Assembly: GCA_934654475.1 (NCBI GenBank)
Contig: CAKUFZ010000003.1
Coordinates: 59,125 to 123,124 of the forward strand
From: an uncultured Coriobacteriales bacterium
GTDB taxonomy: Bacteria; Actinomycetota; Coriobacteriia; Coriobacteriales; UMGS124
Direction of reading: 5' to 3'
DNA: 64,000 nucleotides
Shown here: positions 38,232-46,963 of the stretch, piece by piece
Layout of the letters: every line of letters starts with the position of its first letter
How positions within the stretch are numbered: the stretch's first letter is position 1
Made by a program: the position numbers and the translations under genes
The notes under the pieces: model-generated
Databases searched by the model: none
What the model saw: only the letters and a program-made list of their open reading frames with translations
Told to the model about the DNA's origin: nothing

Positions 38232-39191
38232 ATGCCACAAGCACCCCATGGCCGCTTCGCTCCCACGCCTTCGGGCCGCATGCACCTGGGAAACGTGTGG
38301 TGTGCGCTCATCGCCTGGCTCGCCGTGCGCACCGAGGGCGGCACGCTCACCCTGCGCATCGAGGACCTCGACCCGCGCAAGACCCCTGCCGGCGCCACCG
38401 AGGCGCTCATCGACGACCTGCGCTGGCTCGGCCTCGACTGGGACGAAGGACCCGTCTTCCAAAGCGAGCGAGCGGCCATATACGAGCAGCACGCCGCCCG
38501 TCTCGAGCGCATGGGCCTCACCTACCCGTGCTTCTGCTCGCGCGCCGAGCTGCATGCCGCACAGGCTCCCCACGCAAGCGACGGAACGCCCATTTACGCA
38601 GGCACCTGCCGCACCCTCACCGACGAGCAGGTTCGCGAGCGCTCCCGCATGCGTCCGGCGGCGCTGCGCCTGCGCGTACCCGAAGCCGCAGATCCCGCAG
38701 GCACGATTCAGTTTACCGACGAGGTCTACGGCGACCAGCTCGAATGCCTGGCGCAGGAATGCGGCGACTTCCTTGTGCGACGCAGCGACGGCGTGCACGC
38801 CTACCAGCTTGCCGTCACCGTCGACGACGCGCTCATGGGCGTCGACTACGTGGTGCGCGGCCGCGATCTCTTGCCCTCGTGCGCCCGGCAAATCTACCTG
38901 CAGCGCCTGCTCGGGTTTGACCAGCCTCGCTATGCGCACCTGCCCATGCTCATGGCACCCGATGGCACACGCCGCCTTTCCAAGCGCGAGCGCGACTGCG
39001 ACCTGGGCTTCATGCGCGACCACTTCGGCATGCCGGAGGTCCTCATCGGCAGGCTCGCCCACCTCACGGGCCTCGTCGACTCCCCCGAGCCCCTCTCGGC
39101 CCGTGAGCTCGCGACCGTCTTCTCTTGGGACCATCTGCGCGCGACGGCCGACAAGGGCGACATCGCCGTGCCGGGCAGCTTTTTCTGCTAA
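38232..39191 (+). CDS. gluQ: Glutamyl-Q tRNA(Asp) synthetase
   Basis: This 319-residue paralogue of glutamyl-tRNA synthetase lacks the anticodon-binding domain and glutamylates queuosine in tRNA-Asp. The HIGH-type motif is GRMHLGN (residues near 15-21), the KMSKS-type loop is RRLSKRERD, and zinc ligands are visible in CFCSRAE and YAGTCR. Length fits the family. The ATG at 38232 follows GAGGAAAACC; earlier in-frame starts lack a site. The presence of the gene implies queuosine in this organism. Confidence 0.92.
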   Translation: MPQAPHGRFAPTPSGRMHLGNVWCALIAWLAVRTEGGTLTLRIEDLDPRKTPAGATEALIDDLRWLGLDWDEGPVFQSERAAIYEQHAARLERMGLTYPCFCSRAELHAAQAPHASDGTPIYAGTCRTLTDEQVRERSRMRPAALRLRVPEAADPAGTIQFTDEVYGDQLECLAQECGDFLVRRSDGVHAYQLAVTVDDALMGVDYVVRGRDLLPSCARQIYLQRLLGFDQPRYAHLPMLMAPDGTRRLSKRERDCDLGFMRDHFGMPEVLIGRLAHLTGLVDSPEPLSARELATVFSWDHLRATADKGDIAVPGSFFC

Positions 39192-39291
39192 GCGCGGCTG
39201 AGTGTCCGGCTCGGACGCCGCCCAAGAAGGCGTTTTCGCGCCTAAATCTCAAGGAATTGTGCAGAGTTGCTAGAATACCGGCCATTTGGGC

Positions 39292-39321
39292 TTGTGCAAA
39301 CGACCAATATTGCGGTATGCT
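39292..39321 (+). promoter_or_regulatory. Promoter of tRNA-Ser(GCU)
   Basis: TTGTGC (39292-39297) and TATGCT (39316-39321) are separated by 18 nt and lie 13 nt before the tRNA gene. Confidence 0.65.
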
Positions 39322-39333
39322 CCCTCAGAACGC

Positions 39334-39427
39334 GGAGAGCTGACCGAGAGGCCGAAGGTGCTCGCCTGCTAAGCGAGTAAGGGACCATAAAGTCCCTTCT
39401 AGGGTTCGAATCCCTAGCTCTCCGCCA
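39334..39427 (+). tRNA. tRNA-Ser (anticodon GCU)
   Basis: The 7-bp acceptor stem GGAGAGC/GCTCTCC, the anticodon stem-loop CTCGCCTGCTAAGCGAG (anticodon GCT), a long variable arm, the T-loop GGTTCGAATCC and an encoded CCA all fit a serine tRNA. Confidence 0.97.
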
Positions 39428-39438
39428 CGCGCACATTC

Positions 39439-39470
39439 AAGGGACCGGGCATTTCGCCTGGTCCCTTTTG
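39439..39470 (+). terminator. Terminator after tRNA-Ser(GCU)
   Basis: AAGGGACC-GGGC and GCCT-GGTCCCTT form a long stem with a short loop, ending in four T. Confidence 0.8.
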
Positions 39471-39525
39471 CGTTTCAGGGGCAAACGCGCCTCAGGCGAA
39501 CACCGCCCCCAACCTACCCCGCAAC

Positions 39526-39561
39526 AAAAAGCCCCGCCCCCGCACAAGCGGAAGCAGGGCT
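39526..39561 (-). terminator. Terminator after the lipoprotein gene
   Basis: On the minus strand, AGCCCTGCTTCCGC and GCGGGGGCGGGGCT form an interrupted stem around TTGT, followed by TTTT. Confidence 0.65.
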
Positions 39562-39590
39562 CACATCGCGATACAAAGCAGACTGCGCCT

Positions 39591-40556
39591 TTACGGCACC
39601 CACACCGCGGCAACAACCGGCATGCCGCCGTTGCTGAACACGCAGTGACAGGTGACCTCGCTGTACTCGTAGTCGAGGTAGAGCAGCGCCTGAGCCGTCT
39701 GGTTGGGCACCAACGACCCAAGGGCGTTCACCACGGAGTTCGGGAACCACCAGGAAGCATCGGAGAGCTGGTAGCTTTCCGACGAGTACAGCCTGTACGC
39801 CACGTTGGAGAAGCTCACCGTCTTGCCGGAGTTGTTCGTCACACGCAGCGGAATCCCCACCGCGCCCCTGCCGTCCCAGTACTCGTCGCCCGGGGCCGAC
39901 ACAGTGGCCCACTCATAGGCGGAGACGTCGGTACTGAACACAAGCGTAAGGCCGTCGACGTCGAACGACTCACCCTGCGGAATCGCCTGGGCGGCGTCAA
40001 GCCCGCTGATGTTGGTGGGGAAGGGACCGACGCCGCACTGCGGGTCATACACAATCTCGAAGCTCACCGAAGGCTTGCGGCCCAGCAGGTTGTCGAACTG
40101 CACCGTGTAGGTTCCCGCCCCACTGTAGGGCAGGTAGATCTTGCAGGTGGTGCTGCCGTTCACCGCGATGTTGCCGGTGTTGCGGATGTCGTCGGCATAC
40201 CTGCTCGACAGGCTGGTCAGCTGCGAACCATCGGGACCGTACGCCTTGCAGTACATGTCGCTGATCACGCTGCTCAGCTCGCCGAGGTTGACGGCCGTCA
40301 CAGGAACGGCGACCACGAGGTGGCCGTTGAGATTGCTCGACATGTCGTCGATCATCAGCCACTGCCAATATCTGCTCTCGACGTTGAACTGCACCTCGAG
40401 GCCCTCGAGCTCAAGAAAGCCGGGGTCCGTCGTTTCCTGGCTGGCAGTGGCGTTGGGGTTCTCGATACCGAGGAGGGAGCAGCCGCCGGCAAGCCCTGCG
40501 AGCGCAGCACCGCCCAGGGCCATCAGGCCCGCGCAAAGCACGCGGCGACGGTCCAT
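39591..40556 (-). CDS. Predicted lipoprotein, two beta-rich domains
   Basis: This protein of about 321 residues starts with a lipoprotein signal (MDRRRVLCAGLMALGGAAL) and the lipobox LAGGC at residues 22-26. The mature part appears to contain two similar beta-sandwich halves (near 45-150 and 175-300). Each has the pattern hydrophobic strand, then VAVPVTAVN or VGIPLRVTN, which resembles domains found in many Gram-positive surface lipoproteins. Function is unknown. The frame is open up to 40592; I chose the ATG that gives a standard lipoprotein leader. Confidence 0.7.
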   Translation of the reverse strand: MDRRRVLCAGLMALGGAALAGLAGGCSLLGIENPNATASQETTDPGFLELEGLEVQFNVESRYWQWLMIDDMSSNLNGHLVVAVPVTAVNLGELSSVISDMYCKAYGPDGSQLTSLSSRYADDIRNTGNIAVNGSTTCKIYLPYSGAGTYTVQFDNLLGRKPSVSFEIVYDPQCGVGPFPTNISGLDAAQAIPQGESFDVDGLTLVFSTDVSAYEWATVSAPGDEYWDGRGAVGIPLRVTNNSGKTVSFSNVAYRLYSSESYQLSDASWWFPNSVVNALGSLVPNQTAQALLYLDYEYSEVTCHCVFSNGGMPVVAAVWVP

Positions 40557-40646
40557 GGGCACACCCTGTGTTTCGCTCTTGTCATACATCAAGGGGGTTC
40601 TCGCCTTTCGATACCAGGTAGGGAACGGAAAACGTGCGCCTACCGA

Positions 40647-41900
40647 TTAAGAATGCCTGCCGAAGCGTCCGCCGGCCGGGCCCCTGCCACGGGAACGCGA
40701 CCCGCTGAAGACGCTGCGTTGCGAACGCGACGTCGCACGCTTCTCGTTGGGAACGATGCGACCCTGGGCAAACGTGAAGTCGGCGGGTTCCCACACGGGC
40801 ACGAGCTGCTTGGTGAAATACTCGATCTCGCGCAGCGGGCCCACTTCGTCGGGCGCCAAGAACGTGAACGCCACGCCGCTCTCGCCCGCGCGACCCGTGC
40901 GGCCGATGCGATGCACGTAGTCCTCGGGGTCGAGCGGGACGTCGAAGTTCACGACCCAGTCGATGTCGGACACGTCGATGCCGCGGCTCATGACATCGGT
41001 GGCCACGAGCGCCTCGAGTTCGCCGGAACGGAAGCCGTCCAACGCGCGTTCGCGCTGCTTCTGGGCACGGTCGGCATGCATGACGCCCACCTTGAGGCCC
41101 TCGCGTTCAAGCGCGGCGGCAACGGAGTCCACGCGTTGCTTGGTGCGGCAGAACACGAGCACGCGCCTGGGGTGCCCGGTTTCGATGAGATGGGTGAGCA
41201 GGCTCACCTTCTGGCCCTGCACCACGGGCACAAGGCGCTGCTCCACCGTGTCGGCCGTCTGGCCGGAACGGGAAATCTCGACGAGCACGGGGTCATGCAG
41301 CATCGTGGGCATGCTCTGCTGAATGTCGCCCGAGATGGTGGCCGAGAACAGCAGGGTCTGGCGCGTGCGGGGAAGCCTTGCCACAATCTTGCGCACGCTG
41401 GGCCAAAAGCCCATGTCAAGCATGCGGTCGGCCTCGTCGAGCACGAGGATCTGCACGTGCGACAGGTCGACTTCCTTGCGCTCCATGAGGTCGATGAGTC
41501 GGCCGGGCGTGGCCACAAGCACGTCGCAGCCCGCCTTGAGGCGCTTGAGCTGACGGTCGTAGCGCTCGCCGCCAATGACCGTGGCGACGCACTGGCCCGT
41601 GACGGAGCAGAGCTTGTCAGCCACAGTGTCAATCTGCTGGGCAAGCTCGCGGGTGGGCGTGATGATGAGGGCGCGCGGGGCAACCTCGCCCTTTGCGGCC
41701 TTGCCCACAAGCTGAAGCACCGGCAGCGTGAACGCGCCGGTCTTGCCCGTGCCCGTTTGCGCAGACGCCACGACGTCGCGCCCCTCGAGCACGACGGGGA
41801 TGGCCTGCGCCTGCACAGGCGTGGGATTGGTGAAGCCCAGGGCGGCTACACCCTCGAGTAGTTGCTCGTTTAGCCCGAGCTCGGCAAATGTGATATCCAT
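40647..41900 (-). CDS. DEAD-box RNA helicase
   Basis: This 417-residue protein has all helicase motifs: Q motif (FTNPTPVQAQAIP), AQTGTGKT (I), PTRELA (Ia), DEAD in VLDEADRM (II), SAT (III) and HRIGRTGR (VI). The C-terminal tail is Arg/Gly/Ser-rich, as in RhlE-type helicases that act in ribosome assembly or cold adaptation. The ATG at 41900 (MDITFAELGL) has no ribosome site; a CATACT box 7 nt before it suggests a leaderless mRNA. The frame is open up to 42083 with no better start. Confidence 0.92.
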   Translation of the reverse strand: MDITFAELGLNEQLLEGVAALGFTNPTPVQAQAIPVVLEGRDVVASAQTGTGKTGAFTLPVLQLVGKAAKGEVAPRALIITPTRELAQQIDTVADKLCSVTGQCVATVIGGERYDRQLKRLKAGCDVLVATPGRLIDLMERKEVDLSHVQILVLDEADRMLDMGFWPSVRKIVARLPRTRQTLLFSATISGDIQQSMPTMLHDPVLVEISRSGQTADTVEQRLVPVVQGQKVSLLTHLIETGHPRRVLVFCRTKQRVDSVAAALEREGLKVGVMHADRAQKQRERALDGFRSGELEALVATDVMSRGIDVSDIDWVVNFDVPLDPEDYVHRIGRTGRAGESGVAFTFLAPDEVGPLREIEYFTKQLVPVWEPADFTFAQGRIVPNEKRATSRSQRSVFSGSRSRGRGPAGGRFGRHS

Positions 41901-42049
41901 GCATCGCAGTATGACCGATATACGCGCGTTTAGCCACATGCCGCGCCCGGATGCATAAAAAGAGGGTGTTTTCTTTAGAAAACAGTCCTGGTTGACGGCC
42001 ATTTCTTTCAGATTCGTCACTTTTGGAGGCGCGCTAGGACGAGTCGGCC

Positions 42050-42631
42050 TTACGCGGGGAGCCCGTCGATTTGAGAGGCGCATTCACTCGCCAAGAGCGG
42101 CGGCTCCGCGCCCGCAGGCAGGCCGACCGTACCTTCCTGCGCCATGCGCGCCGCAAGCTTGGCGGCTTTCGCCTCGGCGCGACGTCGCTTGAAAAAGACC
42201 CGCAGGACCTCGGCGCATTCCGCTTCGAGCACACCGCCCTCCACCTCGAACTCATGGTTGAGCCGCTCGTCATGGCTCACGTCGTAGAGCGTGCCCACGG
42301 CCCCGCCTTTGGGGTCGGGCGCGCCGAACACGCAGCGGTCGATGCGGGAGTTCACCATAAGACCCGCGCACATGAGGCAGGGCTCGAGCGTCACATAGAC
42401 GGTGCAGCCCGTGAGACGCCAGCGGCCCAATACGCGCGAGGCCTCCATGAGCGCGCTGAACTCGGCATGCGCGGCCGGGTCGGCATCGGTCTCGCGCCGG
42501 TTGCCCGCACGGGCGATGACCTCGCCTTCGTGCACCACCACGGCGCCGATGGGCACCTCGCCCAGCTCGGCGGCACGGGCGGCCTCCTCCAAGGCCAGGG
42601 CCATAAACTTCTCGTCGTCGCTGTGCGCCAC
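42050..42631 (-). CDS. tadA: tRNA-specific adenosine deaminase TadA
   Basis: This 193-residue enzyme converts A34 of tRNA-Arg(ACG) to inosine. Zinc and catalytic residues are in HAEFSAL (residues near 54-60) and PCLMCAG, with the expected NRRETDADPAAHAE context. A C-terminal tail of about 30 residues extends past the usual end. The GTG start follows GGGAGGAACCT. It runs divergently from the CapA-like gene, and a strong inverted repeat lies in the gap. Confidence 0.93.
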   Translation of the reverse strand: MAHSDDEKFMALALEEAARAAELGEVPIGAVVVHEGEVIARAGNRRETDADPAAHAEFSALMEASRVLGRWRLTGCTVYVTLEPCLMCAGLMVNSRIDRCVFGAPDPKGGAVGTLYDVSHDERLNHEFEVEGGVLEAECAEVLRVFFKRRRAEAKAAKLAARMAQEGTVGLPAGAEPPLLASECASQIDGLPA

Positions 42632-42645
42632 AGGTTCCTCCCATT

Positions 42646-42676
42646 GCTGGTATCCTTGATGTCACACGATACCAGC
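42646..42676. promoter_or_regulatory. Inverted repeat between tadA and the CapA-like gene
   Basis: GCTGGTATC and GATACCAGC form a perfect 9-bp inverted repeat with a 13-nt spacer in the 63-nt divergent gap. It may be an operator for one or both genes, or a hairpin in either leader. Confidence 0.55.
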
Positions 42677-42694
42677 TACGTTCAAGGGGCGCCC

Positions 42695-44101
42695 ATGTCG
42701 GGACAGCACTTCTCACAACCTAACCCCGAGCCTCGAGGCAAGGCGTCTCGCAACGCAAGAGCCGCAAGCGCAGGTGCCGGCGCGTATGCCCGCGCAACGG
42801 GACGCCCATACAGCGAAAACCGTCCCGCGAGTTCAACCACCGAGCGCACCTTCGAGGTCCGCGCCTCCCGCAAAAAAACGACCCGCCGGGAGTTCCTCGC
42901 CGCGTCGGGCGCCTTCGTCGTGCTCGCCGCGCTGACAGGCTCGGGTACGACACGCCTGCTCTCAAACACCGGCGACCACCGTTTTGCGACGCTTGCCCAG
43001 GTGCATGAGGCAGAACCCACCCCTGAGCTGCGCGAAGAGCAATACCGCCGCGTGACCCTCTCGGCCGTGGGCGACCACCTCATGAACATGCCCGTGGTGG
43101 AGGCCGCCGACTACAACGCCGGCGAGGCAGGCGACGGTTGGTATGACTTCACTCCCATGTACCAGGGCGTGGCCGACATCGTGGCCTCCCACGACCTCAA
43201 CTTCATCGACATCGAGACCATCCTGGGCGGCGACTACCTGGGTCTTTCGGGCTATCCCGTGTTCAACTCGCCGAGCTGCATCGCCGAGCAGGTGGTGGGC
43301 TTCGGCTGGAACCTGTGCACCACGGCGACCAACCATTGCCTCGACATGGGCCTCGAGGGCATCTACAACTCGTGCGCCACGTGGGCCCAGTTCCCCCAGA
43401 TGCTCATGACGGGCACGTTCTCGAGCCAAGAGGACCGCAACCGCATCCGCACGTGCGAGCGACAGGGCATCACCTTCGCGTTTCTCTCCTACTCCGACTA
43501 CTTCAACGGCTACGTTGTGCCGGCAGACGCCCCCTGGAGCGTTGCCGAGGCTGGCGACGACGTGATGACCTCCGAGGTCACCCGTGCAAAAGAGCTGGCA
43601 GACGTGGTCATCATCGCCATGAGCTGGGGCAGTGAGAACGACTTCTCGCCCAACGAGACCCAGCGCCACTACGCGCAACTGCTCGCAAACCTCGGGGTCG
43701 ACCTCATCCTGGGCTTCGGCCCCCACGTGATTCAGCCCATCGAGTGGTACGGGGGCTACGACGCGGCGGGCAACCCCACCGGGTCGCAGACGCTCGTGGT
43801 CTTCTCGATGGGCAACTTCCTGTCGAACCAGCCATATTCCTACGCCAACGTCGAGGGCTGCTTCACCTGCGCGTTCGAGCGCCTGGGCACCTCCGGCCCC
43901 GTGAGCATCATCAACCCCATGTGGACCCCACTCATCAACCACATCTCGTACGGCTGGCACCAGGTGTTCAAGCTCAAGGACTACACTTACGACCTCGCCG
44001 CGTCGCACGAATCCATCGGCCTGGAGTCCGACCCCCTGGGCTACTGCTACGACCTCACCAACCAGATCATCGGCCCCAGCGGCATCGCAATCGACTGGTA
44101 G
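42695..44101 (+). CDS. CapA-like metallophosphoesterase-fold protein, Tat-type leader
   Basis: This 468-residue protein has a basic N-terminal tail, a twin-arginine leader near residue 65 (TRREFLAASGAFVVLAAL), and a CapA (PGA capsule) domain. Landmarks are LSAVGDHLMN, LNFIDIETILGG, ATNHCLDMGLEGIYNS, VIIAMSWGSEN and LGFGPHVIQPIEWY. CapA proteins act in polyglutamate capsule export or as phosphatase-like surface proteins; no capB/capC is nearby, so capsule formation is not supported. AAGGGG precedes the ATG. Confidence 0.85.
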   Translation: MSGQHFSQPNPEPRGKASRNARAASAGAGAYARATGRPYSENRPASSTTERTFEVRASRKKTTRREFLAASGAFVVLAALTGSGTTRLLSNTGDHRFATLAQVHEAEPTPELREEQYRRVTLSAVGDHLMNMPVVEAADYNAGEAGDGWYDFTPMYQGVADIVASHDLNFIDIETILGGDYLGLSGYPVFNSPSCIAEQVVGFGWNLCTTATNHCLDMGLEGIYNSCATWAQFPQMLMTGTFSSQEDRNRIRTCERQGITFAFLSYSDYFNGYVVPADAPWSVAEAGDDVMTSEVTRAKELADVVIIAMSWGSENDFSPNETQRHYAQLLANLGVDLILGFGPHVIQPIEWYGGYDAAGNPTGSQTLVVFSMGNFLSNQPYSYANVEGCFTCAFERLGTSGPVSIINPMWTPLINHISYGWHQVFKLKDYTYDLAASHESIGLESDPLGYCYDLTNQIIGPSGIAIDW

Positions 44102-44142
44102 GGAGCAGAGCAGACGGGCGAAGGGGAACAAGAAAACGCCCT

Positions 44143-45117
44143 TTATCCCTGCATGCTCCAGCGGACCTGCGCCTGGTGCTTCTGCGCTTCCCGGCGGTAC
44201 AGCGAGACAAACCGCTTGAGAACAGGGCTGTCGTCACTTTTGCGATAGGCCAGGTAAACCGGCCCCACGAGCGTGGTGCCCGAGGCAAGGGCGACCTCGC
44301 AGGCACTCGGGTTGGTGCCGGGAACCATATAGCGCAAAAAACTCGAGGTGAACACGACCTCGTCTTCCTTGAGCGCCACGAGGAACTCGTTGAGCGCGCT
44401 CGCATCCTTGGTGAGCGTCTTTGGCTTGCAGCCGTTGCGCTCGAACAGCGCGCAGATGCCGTCGGTCCACGTCTTGAACATGCGGTTCGACGAGATGGGG
44501 AGCTTGCACGCGGCAAGGTCCTCAAGCGTGGCGTCTCCCTCAAAAACGGGGTTGTCCTCATGCACCCAGGCGCTCAAGGGCTCGTTGTACATAAAGTCAT
44601 ACGCGACATCGGCCATCGGCGCCTCCCATGGAGACGAAGCCGCCGCGGGACCCTCGTCTATCCCGTCGCCCGGGGCGCAGTACGCCAAGGCCACATCTGC
44701 TGCCGATTCCTGCACCAGCTGCTCCACGGTCTTCGCCCGATCGACCACAAGCTCATATGAGAAGCCCTCGTCACTCTCGTGCATTGAGGCGAGAATCGCG
44801 TAGGCCATGCAGGCCGGCTGCCCGCTCGACTCCGCCATGGCGATGCGCAGTGCGGGGGTCTGGTTCTTCGAGAGCGCCGCGCACTCCCGTACAAGCTGGT
44901 CATGCGCGTCGAGGATTCCGCCGACCCGCTCAAGGTAACGCGCACCCGCCGGGGTCAGCCTCACAGGGGACCGCGTGAGAAGCTCGAATCCCAAATCGTG
45001 CTCAAGCGCCGCCATGTGGCGACTCAGCCCCGACTGGGACAGCCCCAGTTCCCGCGCCGCACTCGTGAAGTTGAGGTGCTCGGCCAGTGTCTGAAACTCG
45101 CGGATATAGTCGAACAT
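44143..45117 (-). CDS. LysR-family transcriptional regulator
   Basis: This 324-residue protein has an N-terminal winged helix (residues 1-60; HLNFTSAARELGLSQSGLSRHM is the helix-turn-helix) and a LysR substrate-binding domain from about residue 90. The ATG at 45117 gives MFDYIREFQTLAEHLNFT with GGGGGG upstream. It is divergent from the second deacetylase gene, and a T-N11-A palindrome lies in its promoter, so self-control and control of the divergent gene are likely. The effector is unknown. Confidence 0.93.
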   Translation of the reverse strand: MFDYIREFQTLAEHLNFTSAARELGLSQSGLSRHMAALEHDLGFELLTRSPVRLTPAGARYLERVGGILDAHDQLVRECAALSKNQTPALRIAMAESSGQPACMAYAILASMHESDEGFSYELVVDRAKTVEQLVQESAADVALAYCAPGDGIDEGPAAASSPWEAPMADVAYDFMYNEPLSAWVHEDNPVFEGDATLEDLAACKLPISSNRMFKTWTDGICALFERNGCKPKTLTKDASALNEFLVALKEDEVVFTSSFLRYMVPGTNPSACEVALASGTTLVGPVYLAYRKSDDSPVLKRFVSLYRREAQKHQAQVRWSMQG

Positions 45118-45163
45118 GCACGCCCCCCAATGCAAAAACCGCGCTTTAACAGCCCATATAATA

Positions 45164-45178
45164 ATGCACTTTTTGCAT
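45164..45178. promoter_or_regulatory. LysR-type operator box
   Basis: ATGCA-CTTTT-TGCAT is a perfect palindrome that fits the T-N11-A consensus of LysR binding sites. It lies 47-61 nt upstream of the lysR start, next to a TATTAT/TTATAT -10 region on the minus strand. A half-site (TGCAAAAA) is at 45131-45138. Confidence 0.65.
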
Positions 45179-45313
45179 CGGTCAATCTGGTTTCTACATG
45201 CCCAAGCCCACATCTCTCATTTTGGCAATGCACCGAAGCTCGGCTAGTGTCTCCAATCAACAAGGCACAGCGATGCCATGCCACGCGCACAAGCAAGACA
45301 AATGGAGGACACC

Positions 45314-45385
45314 ATGGGCGCAATCACTTTGACAGGTTGGCAAAGATCGTCGGATACATCCGCCCTCAACCATTGGTGGCACTAG
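45314..45385 (+). CDS. Short leader ORF with three Trp codons upstream of deacetylase 2
   Basis: An ATG with a strong GGAGG site 5 nt upstream opens a 23-codon frame, MGAITLTGWQRSSDTSALNH, then WWH and a stop. The stop lies 2 nt before the deacetylase ATG, which itself has only a weak GGTGG site. Translation of the deacetylase may therefore be coupled to this leader. Whether the peptide has a function of its own is unknown. Confidence 0.45.
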   Translation: MGAITLTGWQRSSDTSALNHWWH

Positions 45386-45387
45386 CC

Positions 45388-46866
45388 ATGCGCCCCGACA
45401 ACCCAAAGAGGCAAGGCGAGCCCCGCGCCAATCAGGAAAACCATCGAGAAAACCTGTACACCAGCCGCGACTACTATGCCACTCGCGCGGTGCAGCGCCA
45501 TCAGGTCACCCGCAGGCAGGCTCTCAAGGCGGCGGGAATTGGGATTGCCGGGCTAGCGGCCCTGGGCCTGGCAGGAACAGCCTGGTACGCGCATCGCGCC
45601 GTGGCGTGCACGGTCAATGGGTCGGTGCGCACGGCCCCCATAGGGTCGACAGCCCAGGACATTATCAACCTGGGATATGCCCATCCATCGAACGGCAACT
45701 TAGTCGCCGTATGCGCCGAAGGCGAAATCCCTGAGATTTTGGAGCAAGGCAGCGGCGAGCGCTACACGTTGCGCGTGAACGGCGAGGAGGCGGATGTCGA
45801 CACGTATCGACTTGCCGAGAACGATGTCGTTGACTTCTGGAGCGGAGCCGATATAACCGAGGCCGTCATCGCTCAGAACACTGAAATCCCCTGTGGGGCA
45901 CAGGTGCCGGAAGACGAATACTTCCTCGTTAAGATCGGCTATGTGGCACAGTGGGGCAAGAACGGCACCTCGAGTGTTGTGACCGGCATGCGCTCCGGCA
46001 AAACCGTCGACCTGGGCATAACGGAGGAACCCCGGGACCTCATCATCGCCCTGGGTAATTCCATCGAGCCCACCGACGGCCGCCGCCTCGTCGCCATCAC
46101 GTTCGACGACGGGCCCGATCCCATCTACACCCCGCAATACCTCGACATTCTCGCTCGCTATGGAGCAAGGGCAACGTTTTTCGACCTTGGCTCACAGATA
46201 GATGCCGGGACTGATTACGTCGCGCTCGCGAAGCGCTGCGTGCAAGAAGGCCATCAAGTAGCCAGCCACACCTATTCGCACTCCGACCTGCTCACCCTCG
46301 ACGATGCCGCCCGCGCAGACGAGATAACGCGCTCACTCGAGGCAGTTTCCAACGCCTGCGGCAAGCCCACCGATGTCATCCGCCCTCCCTACGGCAACTT
46401 CTATGGGAGCAGCTTTCTCGCCTACCTGCGCTCGGGCGGCAACCTCGCCTACACCGCCTACTGGGGGCTCGATTCCCAAGACTGGGACATCGCAAACCAG
46501 GGCTACGGCGTCGAGGACGGCGCGGCAAAGATCGTCTCGAACTGCACCGAGGTGACAGGCGCGACCCTTGCCACCAACCCCGAGGCGTTCAACGGATCCA
46601 TCATCCTCATGCACGACGGCGGCGGCGACCGCGAACGCGACGTCATCGCGCTGCCGCAAATCATCGAGGCCTATCAAGCGCAGGGCTTCGAGTTCGTCAC
46701 CATGAACGAGCTGCTCGCCTCCTGCGGCACCTTCCCCGACTGGGTCACCAGCGGCACCTGCACCCGGCCCGATGGCACCGTCATCCCACTCGACGACCGT
46801 GTGACCTGGTACAACCCTAAGGAGTACGACCCCTTGACCGCACTGAACTCACACGACAACAGTTAA
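45388..46866 (+). CDS. Membrane-anchored polysaccharide deacetylase (paralogue 2)
   Basis: This 492-residue protein matches paralogue 1 (17652-19454) over the anchor, the small middle domain and the NodB domain. The short N-terminal tail is followed by TRRQALKAAGIGIAGLAALG (near residue 35-54) and HRAVACTVNGSVRTAP. Deacetylase motifs TFDDGP, HTYSH, RPPYG, DSQDW and ILMHD are intact. The long Tyr/Gly-rich tail of paralogue 1 is missing. It lies opposite a LysR gene, so it is probably an inducible version of the wall-modifying enzyme. Confidence 0.9.
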   Translation: MRPDNPKRQGEPRANQENHRENLYTSRDYYATRAVQRHQVTRRQALKAAGIGIAGLAALGLAGTAWYAHRAVACTVNGSVRTAPIGSTAQDIINLGYAHPSNGNLVAVCAEGEIPEILEQGSGERYTLRVNGEEADVDTYRLAENDVVDFWSGADITEAVIAQNTEIPCGAQVPEDEYFLVKIGYVAQWGKNGTSSVVTGMRSGKTVDLGITEEPRDLIIALGNSIEPTDGRRLVAITFDDGPDPIYTPQYLDILARYGARATFFDLGSQIDAGTDYVALAKRCVQEGHQVASHTYSHSDLLTLDDAARADEITRSLEAVSNACGKPTDVIRPPYGNFYGSSFLAYLRSGGNLAYTAYWGLDSQDWDIANQGYGVEDGAAKIVSNCTEVTGATLATNPEAFNGSIILMHDGGGDRERDVIALPQIIEAYQAQGFEFVTMNELLASCGTFPDWVTSGTCTRPDGTVIPLDDRVTWYNPKEYDPLTALNSHDNS

Positions 46867-46878
46867 CGTCACCTAAAA

Positions 46879-46922
46879 GGCTGGGCCCCGGCAAGTCCAT
46901 ATGAACCCGTCGGGGCCCAGCC
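46879..46922. terminator. Hairpin between deacetylase 2 and hepT
   Basis: GGCTGGGCCCCG and CGGGGCCCAGCC form a perfect 12-bp stem with a 20-nt loop between two convergent genes. The T-run is weak, so it may act in both directions or need Rho. Confidence 0.65.
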
Positions 46923-46963
46923 CGCATACACAGCATCAACCGATTCCTCGGGGGGCATGCCCC

